Shown: in pieces, positions 48,903 through 58,244 of the stretch | Layout: each line of letters begins with the position of its first letter | Position numbering within the stretch: position 1 is the first letter of the stretch | Source: Polaribacter tangerinus | GTDB lineage: Bacteria; Bacteroidota; Bacteroidia; Flavobacteriales; Flavobacteriaceae | Assembly: GCF_038024095.1 (NCBI RefSeq) | Contig: NZ_CP150668.1 | Span: 1,612,001-1,676,000 of the forward strand | Direction: 5' to 3' | DNA: 64,000 nucleotides | Program-made: the position numbers and the translations under genes | The notes under the pieces: model-generated | What the model was told of the DNA's origin: nothing | What the model saw: the letters and a program-made list of their open reading frames with translations, nothing else | Database searches by the model: none

Positions 48903-51653
48903 ATGAGAAAAAAATCTGTATTTACAGGAGTATTTTTGTTATGTTCTATGTGGCATTTTTCTCAGCAAACAATAAAAGGTATTATTCTAGATAACACTTC
49001 CAATTCGCCACTTACCAATGTTTCGGTAACTCTTAAAAATACTGTTTTAATTGCAAAAACAGATAACAAAGGCGAGTTTCAAATTAGTCTTCTCAAAAAA
49101 GGAAACTTTATCCTAGAGTTAAACTTAGTAGGCTATGAAATTCAAAATTTACCGATTACTTTAACCAATAAAAACATCAATTTAGGTACTATTTTATTAT
49201 ATAAAGATATTACAAGTTCCGAAGACCTAAGTGTTATTAGTATTACCGATGATGCGTTAGATGCAAATATTAATACTTCAGATAATATTGTTGGGTTGTT
49301 ACAAGCCTCTAGAGACGTTTTTTTAAACACTGCCGCTTTTCAGTTTAGTGCCTCGTTTTTTAGAGTTAGAGGTTTAGATGCCAACAACGGAAAAGTTTTG
49401 CTAAATGGGGTAGAAATGAATAAACTACATAATGGCAGAGCACAATGGAGTAATTGGGGAGGTTTAAATGATGTATTAAGAAATCAAGAATTTAGCAATG
49501 GTTTGGGGGTTTCTAATGTAACTTTTGGTGGTGTTTTAGGAACTACAAACACAACTACTAGAGCCAGTTTACAAAGGCCAGGCTCCAGAATTTCGTATTC
49601 TTCTTCTAACAGAAGTTATGTGCACAGAGTAATGGCAACTCATCATACTGGGGTTTTAAAAAATGGTTTATCATACAGTTTTTCTGTAAGTAGAAGAGCT
49701 GGTAAAGAGGGTTTTAATGAAGCTACTTCCTATAATTCTAATTCGTTTTTTATGGCTGTAGAAAAAAGGATTAATAAAAAGCATCATATCAATTTTACAG
49801 GAATTTATACGCCCAATAGAAGAGGTAAATCATCTCCAAACACCCAAGAGGTAATTAATTTAAAAGGAATAAAGTATAACGAATATTGGGGTTTTTTAAA
49901 TAATAGAAAAATAAATACTAGAATTAAAGAAGTTGCAGAACCTATTTTAATGCTAAGCCATTATTGGAGTTTTAAAAAAAATGCTACTCTTCAAACAAAC
50001 GTTTCTTATCAATTTGGTAAAGTTGCAAATTCTCGTCTAGATTTTAATGCAGGTGCAAATCCGAGTCCTACATACTATCAAAATTTACCCAGTTATTTTT
50101 TGCGGAATAATAATTTAGCAAAAGCGTATACCGCAAGAAATAATTTCGAGAATGATGGGCAAATAGATTGGCATCAAATATTCGATGCTAACAAAACAAA
50201 TGCAGCTGTAAATAAAAATAATGCTTATGTTTTATATGATGATAGAAATGATGATAAACAACTTGTAGTAAACACAATATACACCCATAATGTAAATAAT
50301 CATATAACTATAAATGCCAAGTTAGCATATAAAAAATTGCAAAGCGAAAATTTTGCACAAGTAATAAATTTATTGGGAGGCAACGGATACTTAGACATTA
50401 ATAATTTTGCAAAATCGTATACTCAACAGCAAAATGATGTATTAAATCCGAATAGAATAGTTACAGAAAATGATAAATTTAGATATCATTATACTATCAA
50501 CGCCGAGGTTGCGAACGCCTTTTTACAAGCACAATTTAAATACAGAAAAATAGATTTCTATATAGCTACTAACGCCTCTAAAACAAGTTATATAAGACAA
50601 GGACTGTATAAAAATGGTAGGTTCGAAAACAACTCTTTCGGCAACTCTAAAAAGTTAAATTTTAATAATTTTTCGGGCAAAACAGGTGCCACTTACAAAA
50701 TAAACGGAAGGCACCTAATAGATTTTAATTTTGGCTACATTTCGCAAGCACCATCCATTAGAAACTCTTTTTCAAATGCAAGAGAAAATAACAATACGGT
50801 GAACAATTTACAATCAGAAAAAATTTTAAGTACCGATATTAGTTACTTGGTTAGAAGTCCTTTTGTTACTGCAAGAGTTACAGCATATTTTGCTAATATT
50901 AAAGAGGCAACCGAAATTTCTTTTTACTTTGCAGATGGTGTTGGTGGCGACAATACAGCATTTGTTCAAGAAATTTTATCGGGCATTCAAAAGAAAAATA
51001 TAGGACTGGAAATTGGTGTAGAAGCCCAAGTTACATCAGCAATAAAAATTAAAGCAGCAGGCGCTATTGGCTCATTCACCTATGCAAATAATCCGGATTT
51101 ATATCTAACTTCAGATAAAATTAACGAGGGTATATTTGATAAAAACGGACAATCTAAAAACTACACGTCGTATTTAAAAAACTACAAACAAGCCGTAGGT
51201 CCGCAAAATGCCTATGCTATTGGTTTCGAATACAGAGACCCAAATTATTGGTGGATTGCCACATCAGCAAACTTCTTTAGTAATACATTTATAGATGTTG
51301 CTCCACTTACAAGATCTAGTAATTTTTATACGGCAGAAGACGGATTAACATTTAATGATTATAACATTACTACTGCACAAAAATTATTGCAACAAGAAAG
51401 GTTTAAAAGTTACAAAGTAATAAATCTTGTGGGCGGTAAGTCTTGGAAAATCAATCAATATTACATTAGTCTATTTGCAACCGTAAACAACCTGTTTAAT
51501 ACCATTTATAAATCTGGCGGATTTGAACAAGGTAGAAATGCAAATTATACAGAACTTAGAAAAGACAAGGCTTTAGAAAAGCCTGTTTTCGGAAACAAAT
51601 ATTGGTTTGGTAGAGGAACTACTTATTTTTTGAATGCAAATATCGGATTTTAA
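48903..51653 (+). CDS. TonB-dependent receptor with carboxypeptidase-regulatory-like N-domain
   Basis: A 916-aa outer-membrane receptor. The signal peptide (VFLLCSMWHFSQQ) is followed by a CarboxypepD_reg-like domain (residues 22-100: KGIILDNTSNSPLTNVSVTLKN), a plug (about 115-230: FRVRGLDANNGKVLLNGVEMN) and a large barrel ending in YFLNANIGF. It lacks a SusD partner; the next gene is a DUF5689 lipoprotein that may act as the substrate-binding lid. With the divergent nuclease gene, the likely substrate is a nucleic-acid or organophosphate breakdown product (inference). Confidence 0.9.
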   Translation: MRKKSVFTGVFLLCSMWHFSQQTIKGIILDNTSNSPLTNVSVTLKNTVLIAKTDNKGEFQISLLKKGNFILELNLVGYEIQNLPITLTNKNINLGTILLYKDITSSEDLSVISITDDALDANINTSDNIVGLLQASRDVFLNTAAFQFSASFFRVRGLDANNGKVLLNGVEMNKLHNGRAQWSNWGGLNDVLRNQEFSNGLGVSNVTFGGVLGTTNTTTRASLQRPGSRISYSSSNRSYVHRVMATHHTGVLKNGLSYSFSVSRRAGKEGFNEATSYNSNSFFMAVEKRINKKHHINFTGIYTPNRRGKSSPNTQEVINLKGIKYNEYWGFLNNRKINTRIKEVAEPILMLSHYWSFKKNATLQTNVSYQFGKVANSRLDFNAGANPSPTYYQNLPSYFLRNNNLAKAYTARNNFENDGQIDWHQIFDANKTNAAVNKNNAYVLYDDRNDDKQLVVNTIYTHNVNNHITINAKLAYKKLQSENFAQVINLLGGNGYLDINNFAKSYTQQQNDVLNPNRIVTENDKFRYHYTINAEVANAFLQAQFKYRKIDFYIATNASKTSYIRQGLYKNGRFENNSFGNSKKLNFNNFSGKTGATYKINGRHLIDFNFGYISQAPSIRNSFSNARENNNTVNNLQSEKILSTDISYLVRSPFVTARVTAYFANIKEATEISFYFADGVGGDNTAFVQEILSGIQKKNIGLEIGVEAQVTSAIKIKAAGAIGSFTYANNPDLYLTSDKINEGIFDKNGQSKNYTSYLKNYKQAVGPQNAYAIGFEYRDPNYWWIATSANFFSNTFIDVAPLTRSSNFYTAEDGLTFNDYNITTAQKLLQQERFKSYKVINLVGGKSWKINQYYISLFATVNNLFNTIYKSGGFEQGRNANYTELRKDKALEKPVFGNKYWFGRGTTYFLNANIGF

Positions 51654-51665
51654 AAAGCTATAAAC

Positions 51666-53087
51666 ATGAATTTAAAAAGCAACATTATTGGAATTATAGG
51701 TAGTATTAGTCTCATTATTGGTGGATGTGTAAATGATAATGATTTTTCTGTTCCAGAAAATTTAGGAGCAGAAGAAAATACAAAACAATTACTATTATTA
51801 GACAGTATAACAAGTAATTTACTTGAGTTAAAATCAATATCAGATTTAAAAAAATTATATGTTTCTGGTAGCAATCCATTAAAAATTGTTTCAAATATTG
51901 TTATCAAAGGATATGTAATATCTTCAGATGCCAAAGGCAATTATTTTCGAGAGTTTTACATGCAAGATTCACCCGAAAACCCAACATCAGGTATTAAAAT
52001 TGCCATAAATTTAACGAGTAGCTATAACAAATATAATGTTGGTAGAGAGGTTTATATACGATTAAAAGGCTTGTACTTAGGCGAAATAAATTCTGGTGAT
52101 GGTGTTTTTACCATTGGCGGAAGTTTAAAATTAACCAATGTAAAAGAGGTAGAAAGTATTTCTCAAAATCAACTTAAAAATCATGTATTTAGAGCCCCAA
52201 ATACCGCTATAATTGTTCCTAAAAAAATACCTTTTGGCGATTTAGACAATACGGCAAATATTGGCATTTTTGTGCAGCTAGAAAACACCTCTTTTGCCAA
52301 AAACTTAAAAGGGAAAACTTTTGTAGATCCTCTAGAAGATTTCGATACTAAAAGAACAATTGTTACATGTCTAGGACCAAGTTTTGCAACCTCATTTATA
52401 GAAACTAGTGCATTTGCAAATTTTGCAAACAATGCACTACCAACAGGAAGTGGAACAATAAATGCAGTGGTTTCTAGAGATTATGCTGGTAAATTTACAG
52501 TGTTGGTTTTAAACGAAGTAGAAGATATAGAAATGAACAATCAGCATTGTATTCCTTCAAATTTATCTGATTTTCCATTAATCCTTTTAAAACAAGATTT
52601 TGAAAACACCACAAGAATAATCCAAATTCCAGATTGGACCAATTTTGTAGAAAAAGGCTCTAAACCTTGGCGAGCTTATGATGATGCAAATTCTTTAAGT
52701 AGGGCGGCAAGAGTTAATTCTTTTCGTTCTGGTGATGATCATACCGTTTCTTGGCTAATTACAAAAGCCATAAATGTAAACAACACAACAGAAGAATACC
52801 TATCTTTCGAAACCTCTACCTCTTTTGCCGATGCTAGTATATTAGAGGTTTTAATTTCTGAAGATTGGAAAGGAGATACAAGTAAAATTAATGAGGCCAA
52901 TTGGCAAAAATTACCAGCAAGAATAGCCGGAAATAATGATGATTTTAATATTTTTAAACATTCAACTTTTATAAATTTGTCTTTATACTCAGGTACTGTT
53001 TATATCGCTTTTAAATATTCTGGAAATGAAAAAGAAGATTTTGATGGAACCTATGAAGTTGATAATATTGTAATTCATGCAAAATAA
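51666..53087 (+). CDS. DUF5689 lipoprotein with choice-of-anchor/jelly-roll C-domain
   Basis: A 473-aa lipoprotein (signal SNIIGIIGSISLIIGGC, Cys about residue 21). The first half is DUF5689-like, with OB-fold-type strands (IVIKGYVISSDAKGNYFREFYMQD, GREVYIRLKGLYLGEI). The second half (about 300-473: ILLKQDFENTT, WRAYDDANSLSRAARVNSF, YIAFKYSGNEKEDFDGTYEVDNI) resembles choice-of-anchor J/MAM-like jelly rolls. It lies 12 bp after the TonB receptor gene and probably sits on the cell surface as its accessory binding protein. Confidence 0.85.
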   Translation: MNLKSNIIGIIGSISLIIGGCVNDNDFSVPENLGAEENTKQLLLLDSITSNLLELKSISDLKKLYVSGSNPLKIVSNIVIKGYVISSDAKGNYFREFYMQDSPENPTSGIKIAINLTSSYNKYNVGREVYIRLKGLYLGEINSGDGVFTIGGSLKLTNVKEVESISQNQLKNHVFRAPNTAIIVPKKIPFGDLDNTANIGIFVQLENTSFAKNLKGKTFVDPLEDFDTKRTIVTCLGPSFATSFIETSAFANFANNALPTGSGTINAVVSRDYAGKFTVLVLNEVEDIEMNNQHCIPSNLSDFPLILLKQDFENTTRIIQIPDWTNFVEKGSKPWRAYDDANSLSRAARVNSFRSGDDHTVSWLITKAINVNNTTEEYLSFETSTSFADASILEVLISEDWKGDTSKINEANWQKLPARIAGNNDDFNIFKHSTFINLSLYSGTVYIAFKYSGNEKEDFDGTYEVDNIVIHAK

Positions 53088-53092
53088 TTAAA

Positions 53093-53506
53093 ATGAATAA
53101 AATAGAACATATTGGTATTGCTGTTAAAGATTTAGAAGTTTCAAATACGTTGTTTGCGTCATTATTTGGCAAGCCACACTATAAAGTAGAAGAGGTTCCT
53201 TCGGAAGGTGTAAAAACATCATTTTTTAAAACAGGACCCAATAAAATAGAACTTTTACAAGCAACTAACCCTACAAGCTCTATAGCAAAATTTATAGCTA
53301 AAAAAGGAGAAGGAATTCATCATATAGCCTTTGCAGTTACAGATATTAAAGCAGAAATTTCTAGACTTAAAAAAGAGGGTTTTACAGTATTAAATGAAAC
53401 ACCCAAAAAAGGAGCAGACAACAAATGGGTAGCCTTTTTACATCCTAAAACAACCAACGGAGTATTAATAGAGCTTTGCCAAGAAATAACCGCTTCCGAA
53501 AAATAA
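53093..53506 (+). CDS. mce: methylmalonyl-CoA epimerase
   Basis: A 137-aa vicinal-oxygen-chelate protein with the epimerase pattern: metal ligands His5 (KIEHIGIAVKDL), Gln/Glu in KIELLQATNP, His in GIHHIAFAV and Glu in VLIELCQE at the end. It interconverts (R)- and (S)-methylmalonyl-CoA in propionate/succinate exchange. It begins 5 bp after the DUF5689 gene but is functionally unrelated to it; the gap to ftsX (90 bp) suggests a new promoter follows. Confidence 0.92.
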   Translation: MNKIEHIGIAVKDLEVSNTLFASLFGKPHYKVEEVPSEGVKTSFFKTGPNKIELLQATNPTSSIAKFIAKKGEGIHHIAFAVTDIKAEISRLKKEGFTVLNETPKKGADNKWVAFLHPKTTNGVLIELCQEITASEK

Positions 53507-53596
53507 TAAAATTAAACATACGTTAAAATACAAGAAAGTCTTAGGGCAAAATGCATAGTAATTAGTATCTTGCCTGCGTTTTAAAAAGTTTTAAAA

Positions 53597-54475
53597 ATGG
53601 CATCTAAATTTGAGTCTTATCAAAAAAGACGCTTAGCATCTTCCTATATTTCCGTAGTAATTAGCATTGCTTTGGTGTTGTTTATGGTAGGTGTTTTGGG
53701 TTTAGTTTTGTTAAAATCTACCTTGGTAACAAACAGAGTTAAAGAAAAAGTTGCCATTACCTTATTTTTAAAAGATAAAGTAACCAGCAAGCAAATTAAC
53801 ACTTTTAAAGCCTCTTTACAAGCAGAAGATTTTACTAAAAGAGTCGTTTTTACATCTAAAAAGCAAGCAGCAAAAAATTACAGTAAAGAAATTGGCGAAG
53901 ATTTTATGCAATTTTTAGGAGAAAATCCCTTAAAAAACGGAATCGATATTTTTTTAAAAGCCCCTTATGTTACCCCAGAAAAAATGCAAGCGTTAGAGGC
54001 AAAATTTTTAAAAAATGCCTTTGTTGCTGAAGTTTCCTACGATAAAATTTTAATAGATTTAATTACTAAAAATATAAAAAAAATTAGCTTTTGGTTACTC
54101 GTAGTAAGTGGTTTTTTTAGCCTTATTGCGGTTATATTAATTAACAGTTCTATTAGACTGTCTATTTATTCGAAACGCTTTAATATTAAAACCATGCAAA
54201 TGGTAGGGGCAACCAAAGGATTTATAAGAAAACCCTTTATTTGGCAAAGTATAAAATTAGGCTTTATAGGTGCTTTTATAGCGCTTGTTGGTTTGGCTAT
54301 TGTATTTTATTACTTAGATAAATTTGCACCTAGCTTAGGTTTTTTAGAAGATTATAATACCATGTTATATTTGGTAGGAGGTGTAATTTCTGCAGCGTTT
54401 ATAATTACCTTAATTAGTACTTTTTTTGCTACACAACGTTTTTTAAACTTAAGAACAGACCAACTTTATTATTAA
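53597..54475 (+). CDS. ftsX: cell division protein FtsX
   Basis: A 292-aa permease-like protein with four transmembrane helices (about 20-44, 168-190, 215-240, 260-282), an extracytoplasmic ECD between the first two (KVAITLFLKDKVTSKQI, EIGEDFMQFLGENPL), and an FtsX/MacB-type C-terminal domain (IRLSIYSKRFNIKTMQMVGATKGFIRKPF). With FtsE it regulates peptidoglycan hydrolases at the septum; ftsE is not adjacent, as is usual in Bacteroidota. It heads a tight operon (3- and 2-bp gaps) with DUF3098 and uppP. Confidence 0.92.
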   Translation: MASKFESYQKRRLASSYISVVISIALVLFMVGVLGLVLLKSTLVTNRVKEKVAITLFLKDKVTSKQINTFKASLQAEDFTKRVVFTSKKQAAKNYSKEIGEDFMQFLGENPLKNGIDIFLKAPYVTPEKMQALEAKFLKNAFVAEVSYDKILIDLITKNIKKISFWLLVVSGFFSLIAVILINSSIRLSIYSKRFNIKTMQMVGATKGFIRKPFIWQSIKLGFIGAFIALVGLAIVFYYLDKFAPSLGFLEDYNTMLYLVGGVISAAFIITLISTFFATQRFLNLRTDQLYY

Positions 54476-54478
54476 ATT

Positions 54479-54721
54479 ATGAAAGAAAAAAATACAAAAA
54501 AACCAGCTTTTTTGTTTGCTAAAAACAACTATATTATCATGATTATTGGTCTTTTAGTAATAGCACTTGGCTTTATTTTTATGGCAGGTGGCGGTAGTGA
54601 TAATCCAGAAGTTTTTAACGAAGAAATTTATAATTGGCAACGTATTCGTTTAGCACCTACATTAGTAATAATAGGTTTGGGAATACAAATTTATGCAATT
54701 CTAGCAACGCCTAAAAAGTAA
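54479..54721 (+). CDS. DUF3098 small membrane protein
   Basis: An 80-aa protein with two transmembrane helices (about 18-36 and 60-77) around a GGGSDNPEVFNEEIYNWQRIRLAPT loop. This matches DUF3098, a Bacteroidota-specific family found between ftsX and uppP. The role is unknown; the constant position suggests a link to cell-envelope assembly. It is 3 bp from ftsX and 2 bp from uppP. Confidence 0.9.
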   Translation: MKEKNTKKPAFLFAKNNYIIMIIGLLVIALGFIFMAGGGSDNPEVFNEEIYNWQRIRLAPTLVIIGLGIQIYAILATPKK

Positions 54722-54723
54722 GT

Positions 54724-55518
54724 ATGGATGTTTTAGAAGCCATAATTCTTGGTGTAATTCAGGGTTTTACAGAGTTTTTGCCCGTTTCCTCTAGCGGACA
54801 TTTAGAGTTGGCAAAAGCCATTTTAGGAGATACTTCTGTGCCAGAAGAAAGCTTAACCTTTACTGTAATTTTACATTTTGCAACCGCATTAAGCACATTG
54901 GTTGTTTTTAAAAACGAAGTCTTAGAAATTGTAAATGGACTTTTTCAGTTTCGGTGGAATGAGTCGTTTAAATTTTCGTTGAAAATAATTTTATCTATGA
55001 TACCTGCTGTAATAGTTGGTTTACTTTTCGAAGAGCAATTAGCCGCATTTTTTGGAGGTAAAATTTTGTTAGTAGGTTGCATGCTATTGCTTACCGCATT
55101 TTTATTGTTATTAGCAGATAAGGCAAAAAACACCAATAAAGAGGTGTCATTTTTAAATTCGGTAATTATTGGTGTTGCACAAGCCATTGCTATGTTACCA
55201 GGTATTTCTAGATCGGGAGCCACAATTTCTACGTCAGTATTATTAAGAATAGACAGAACAAAAGCCGCTAAATTTTCTTTTTTAATGGTAGTACCTCTAA
55301 TTTTTGGTAAAATTGGTAAAGACGTTTTAAGTGGAGATATTAATTTTATGTCATCTGAAATTACACCTATGATAGTCGGTTTTTTAGCAGCATTTTTTTC
55401 GGGCTTACTTGCGTGTAAATGGATGATTTCTTTAGTTAAAAAAAGTAAACTATCTTATTTCTCTATCTATTGTGCTATTGTAGGTTCTATAGCCATTGGT
55501 TATGTTCTCTTAAATTAA
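54724..55518 (+). CDS. uppP: undecaprenyl-diphosphate phosphatase
   Basis: A 264-aa membrane enzyme of the BacA/UppP family with both signatures: GFTEFLPVSSSGH (Glu and Ser-rich loop, residues 16-28) and PGISRSGATIS (about 159-169, catalytic Arg/Ser). It recycles undecaprenyl pyrophosphate to the monophosphate lipid carrier used for peptidoglycan and polysaccharide export, and gives bacitracin tolerance. It is in the ftsX-DUF3098-uppP-truB operon. Confidence 0.95.
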   Translation: MDVLEAIILGVIQGFTEFLPVSSSGHLELAKAILGDTSVPEESLTFTVILHFATALSTLVVFKNEVLEIVNGLFQFRWNESFKFSLKIILSMIPAVIVGLLFEEQLAAFFGGKILLVGCMLLLTAFLLLLADKAKNTNKEVSFLNSVIIGVAQAIAMLPGISRSGATISTSVLLRIDRTKAAKFSFLMVVPLIFGKIGKDVLSGDINFMSSEITPMIVGFLAAFFSGLLACKWMISLVKKSKLSYFSIYCAIVGSIAIGYVLLN

Positions 55519-55545
55519 AAAAAATCAAATGATTAGTAGTACCTT

Positions 55546-56238
55546 ATGATAACGGAAGAGAATTTTAAAGATGGCCAAGTTTTATTAATCGATAAACCAT
55601 TAACTTGGACTTCCTTTCAGGTAGTAAACAAAATACGCTGGGAAATTAAACAGCGTTTCAACTTAAAAAAAATAAAAGTTGGGCATGCTGGTACTTTAGA
55701 TCCTCTAGCAACAGGTTTGTTAATACTTTGTACAGGAAAGCAAACTAAAAATATAAATACGTATCAAGGTCAAATTAAAGAGTATACAGGTACGTTTACC
55801 ATTGGCGCAACTACACCAAGTTACGATTTAGAAACAGCTATAGACAAAACATTTGAAACAGCTCATATTACCAAAGATTTATTACAGAATACCTGTGCTC
55901 AATTTATAGGAGAAATAAACCAGAAACCACCTATTTTTTCTGCAATTAAAAAAGATGGAAAACGCTTGTATGAACTCGCCAGAAAAGGAGAGTCTACAGA
56001 AATTAAAACTAGAAAAGTAACCGTTTTAGAGTTTGAAATAACTGCTATAAAAATGCCAAACGTTTCTTTTAGAATTGTATGTAGTAAAGGTACATATATT
56101 CGTTCTTTAGCTTTTGATTATGGTAAAGCATTAAACTCCGGCGCACATTTATCTGCTTTAAGGAGAACTAAAATAGGACAATTCTCTGTTGAAAAGGCAC
56201 TTTCTGTGAACGAATTTATAAGTAATTTAAAAAGTTAG
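55546..56238 (+). CDS. truB: tRNA pseudouridine(55) synthase
   Basis: A 230-aa pseudouridine synthase. The catalytic Asp lies in GHAGTLDPLATGLL (about residue 50), with KPLTWTSFQVVNKIR upstream, KPPIFSAIKKDGKRLYELARKGE and CSKGTYIRSLAFDYG downstream. It lacks a long PUA C-terminal domain, as usual for Bacteroidota TruB. It makes pseudouridine 55 in the T loop of tRNAs. It lies 27 bp after uppP. Confidence 0.94.
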   Translation: MITEENFKDGQVLLIDKPLTWTSFQVVNKIRWEIKQRFNLKKIKVGHAGTLDPLATGLLILCTGKQTKNINTYQGQIKEYTGTFTIGATTPSYDLETAIDKTFETAHITKDLLQNTCAQFIGEINQKPPIFSAIKKDGKRLYELARKGESTEIKTRKVTVLEFEITAIKMPNVSFRIVCSKGTYIRSLAFDYGKALNSGAHLSALRRTKIGQFSVEKALSVNEFISNLKS

Positions 56239-56247
56239 ATTTTAAGA

Positions 56248-56826
56248 ATGGAGTTTTCTGCAGATTTTTGGAACAATAAATATGAAAACAATAAGATTGG
56301 TTGGGATTTGGGAGAGGTTTCTCCACCTCTAAAAACTTATTTTAACCAATTAGAAAACAAACAAATTAAAATTTTAATTCCTGGTGGAGGAAACTCTTAC
56401 GAAGCGGAGTACCTTTATAAAAATGGTTTCAAAAATGTTTTTGTAGTTGATGTTTCTAAAATTGCATTAGATAACATAAAAAAAAGAGTTCCAGATTTTC
56501 CTGAATCAAACTTAATTTATGCCAATTTTTTTGATGTAAATGATACTTTCGATTTGGTTATTGAGCAAACATTTTTTTGTGCTATTAGTCCTGAGTTAAG
56601 GTCTAAATACGCTTTTAAAATGAACTCTATTCTAAAACCAAATGCCAAACTAGTAGGGCTACTTTTCGATGCTGTTTTAAATGATAATCATCCACCTTTT
56701 GGTGGTAGTAAAAAAGAGTACCTTTCGTATTTCGAGCCGTATTTTACTAGTATAAAAATGGAACCTTGTTATAATTCTTTTTCTAGTAGGCAAGGTATGG
56801 AGTTGTTTGTAAAACTTATAAAATAG
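56248..56826 (+). CDS. SAM-dependent methyltransferase, thiopurine S-methyltransferase family
   Basis: A 192-aa class I methyltransferase with the TPMT-type start FWNNKYENNKIGWDLGEVSPPL, motif I ILIPGGGNSYEAEYL (about residues 44-58), VFVVDVSKIALDNI (acidic residue binding SAM), and DLVIEQTFFCAISPELR. TPMT-like bacterial enzymes methylate thiols, selenium or tellurium compounds and halides. The substrate here is not determined. It begins 9 bp after truB and probably shares its transcript. Confidence 0.87.
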   Translation: MEFSADFWNNKYENNKIGWDLGEVSPPLKTYFNQLENKQIKILIPGGGNSYEAEYLYKNGFKNVFVVDVSKIALDNIKKRVPDFPESNLIYANFFDVNDTFDLVIEQTFFCAISPELRSKYAFKMNSILKPNAKLVGLLFDAVLNDNHPPFGGSKKEYLSYFEPYFTSIKMEPCYNSFSSRQGMELFVKLIK

Positions 56827-56838
56827 TTCTATTTCTAA

Positions 56839-56852
56839 GTAACAATTGTTAC
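56839..56852. promoter_or_regulatory. perfect 14-bp palindrome upstream of the RND operon
   Basis: GTAACAATTGTTAC reads identically on both strands and lies 22 bp upstream of the -7 box of the tolC-type gene. It is a candidate TetR/MarR-type operator or activator site. No regulator gene is adjacent. Confidence 0.5.
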
Positions 56853-56874
56853 CAACCAGCATTTTTCTTCCTAC

Positions 56875-56882
56875 TATTTTTG
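56875..56882 (+). promoter_or_regulatory. -7 promoter element of the RND efflux operon
   Basis: TATTTTTG matches TAnnTTTG and lies 19 bp before the ATG at 56902. Confidence 0.6.
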
Positions 56883-56901
56883 CACTGTAAATAGTGTAAA
56901 T

Positions 56902-58212
56902 ATGAAGAAAAGTAAATTTATAATCGTTTTAGCTTTATTTTTTATTGGGTTAAATAGCAATGCTCAAAATACAATTGCTATTACTAAAGAGGCAATACTA
57001 GAAGCAACGCTATCTAATAATTTGTCTTTAAAAATTGTTGGGAAAGAGTCGGAAAAAGCAGTAGCAGATTTTAAACAGTCCAATGCGTTGTTTTTGCCCA
57101 ACATAACTGCAAGTCATACTGGTTTTACAACTACAAACCCTTTAATGGCTTTTGGTTCTAAATTAAATCAAGAAATTTTAACAGCTTCAGACTTCAATCC
57201 TACGTTATTAAATAACCCTAGCCGAACACAAAATTTTGCAACAAGAATTGCTGTAGAGCAACCGCTTATAAATTTAGATGGTGTATACGAGCGTAAGGCT
57301 GCAAAATCTAAAATTGAGGCAATGGCATTGCAAACAATTCGTACCAAAGAACATCTTACTTTAGAAGTAGCAAAAGCGTATATGCAATTACAATTATCTT
57401 ATAAAGCATTACAAGTTGCTACACAAGCATTACAAACTACTCAAGAGCACTATCGAATTGCACATCAAAATTTTAAACAAGGCTTACTGCAAAAAGCATC
57501 GGTCTTAAACATTGAAGTTAGACTTACAGAGGTTAAAAACCACCTTCAAACAGCCAAAAGTAATGTGCAAAATGCTTCAGATTATATTTCTTTTTTAATG
57601 AATAATAAGGAAACAAATATTTACAAACCTCAAGATTCTTTGTCTGTTTTTGCAAACGTAAATTTATCTGAAAAAATTTCAGAAGACAGAGCAGATATTC
57701 AAGCAATGGGTTTATCGGTAAAAGGTAATGAAGCAATAAACAAAGCAACTAAAATGTCTTTTTTACCACGTGTAAATGCATTTGCTACTTATGAACTATA
57801 TGACAATGCTATTTTTACTGGTAATGCTTCTGGTTATTTAATTGGTGCAGCAGTAACATGGAATATTTTTGAAGGTTCAAAAAAAATTGGCAAACTACAA
57901 AAAAGTAAGGCTGTTTTAGAAACTTCTAAATTGGCTTACCAAGAGTATGTTTCTAAAAGCAATCTAGAATTTAATAAAGCACAGCGTATGTTATTAGACC
58001 TAGAAAATAAGTTAGAATTAACCCAATTGGCTGTTCAACAATCTAAAGAATCTTTACGAATTAGAACAAATAGATTTAAAGAAGGATTAGAAAAATCTGC
58101 AGAGCTATTACAATCAGAAACACAATATGCTCAAAAACAATTAGAATATTACAAAACCATATTCGAGTACAACTACACGGTGGCTTATTTGGCCTTTTTA
58201 GCAAAAGAATAA
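56902..58212 (+). CDS. TolC-family outer-membrane efflux protein
   Basis: A 436-aa outer-membrane channel protein with a signal peptide (SKFIIVLALFFIGLNSNAQ) and the duplicated long helical OEP repeats (residues 30-230 and 250-436; AYMQLQLSYKALQVATQAL, YAQKQLEYYKTIFEYNYTVAYLA). It forms the trimeric outer-membrane exit of the RND pump encoded by the next two genes. It is the first gene of the operon. Confidence 0.92.
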   Translation: MKKSKFIIVLALFFIGLNSNAQNTIAITKEAILEATLSNNLSLKIVGKESEKAVADFKQSNALFLPNITASHTGFTTTNPLMAFGSKLNQEILTASDFNPTLLNNPSRTQNFATRIAVEQPLINLDGVYERKAAKSKIEAMALQTIRTKEHLTLEVAKAYMQLQLSYKALQVATQALQTTQEHYRIAHQNFKQGLLQKASVLNIEVRLTEVKNHLQTAKSNVQNASDYISFLMNNKETNIYKPQDSLSVFANVNLSEKISEDRADIQAMGLSVKGNEAINKATKMSFLPRVNAFATYELYDNAIFTGNASGYLIGAAVTWNIFEGSKKIGKLQKSKAVLETSKLAYQEYVSKSNLEFNKAQRMLLDLENKLELTQLAVQQSKESLRIRTNRFKEGLEKSAELLQSETQYAQKQLEYYKTIFEYNYTVAYLAFLAKE

Positions 58213-58244
58213 AATATAATTAGAATTTAAATACGTAATAAGAG

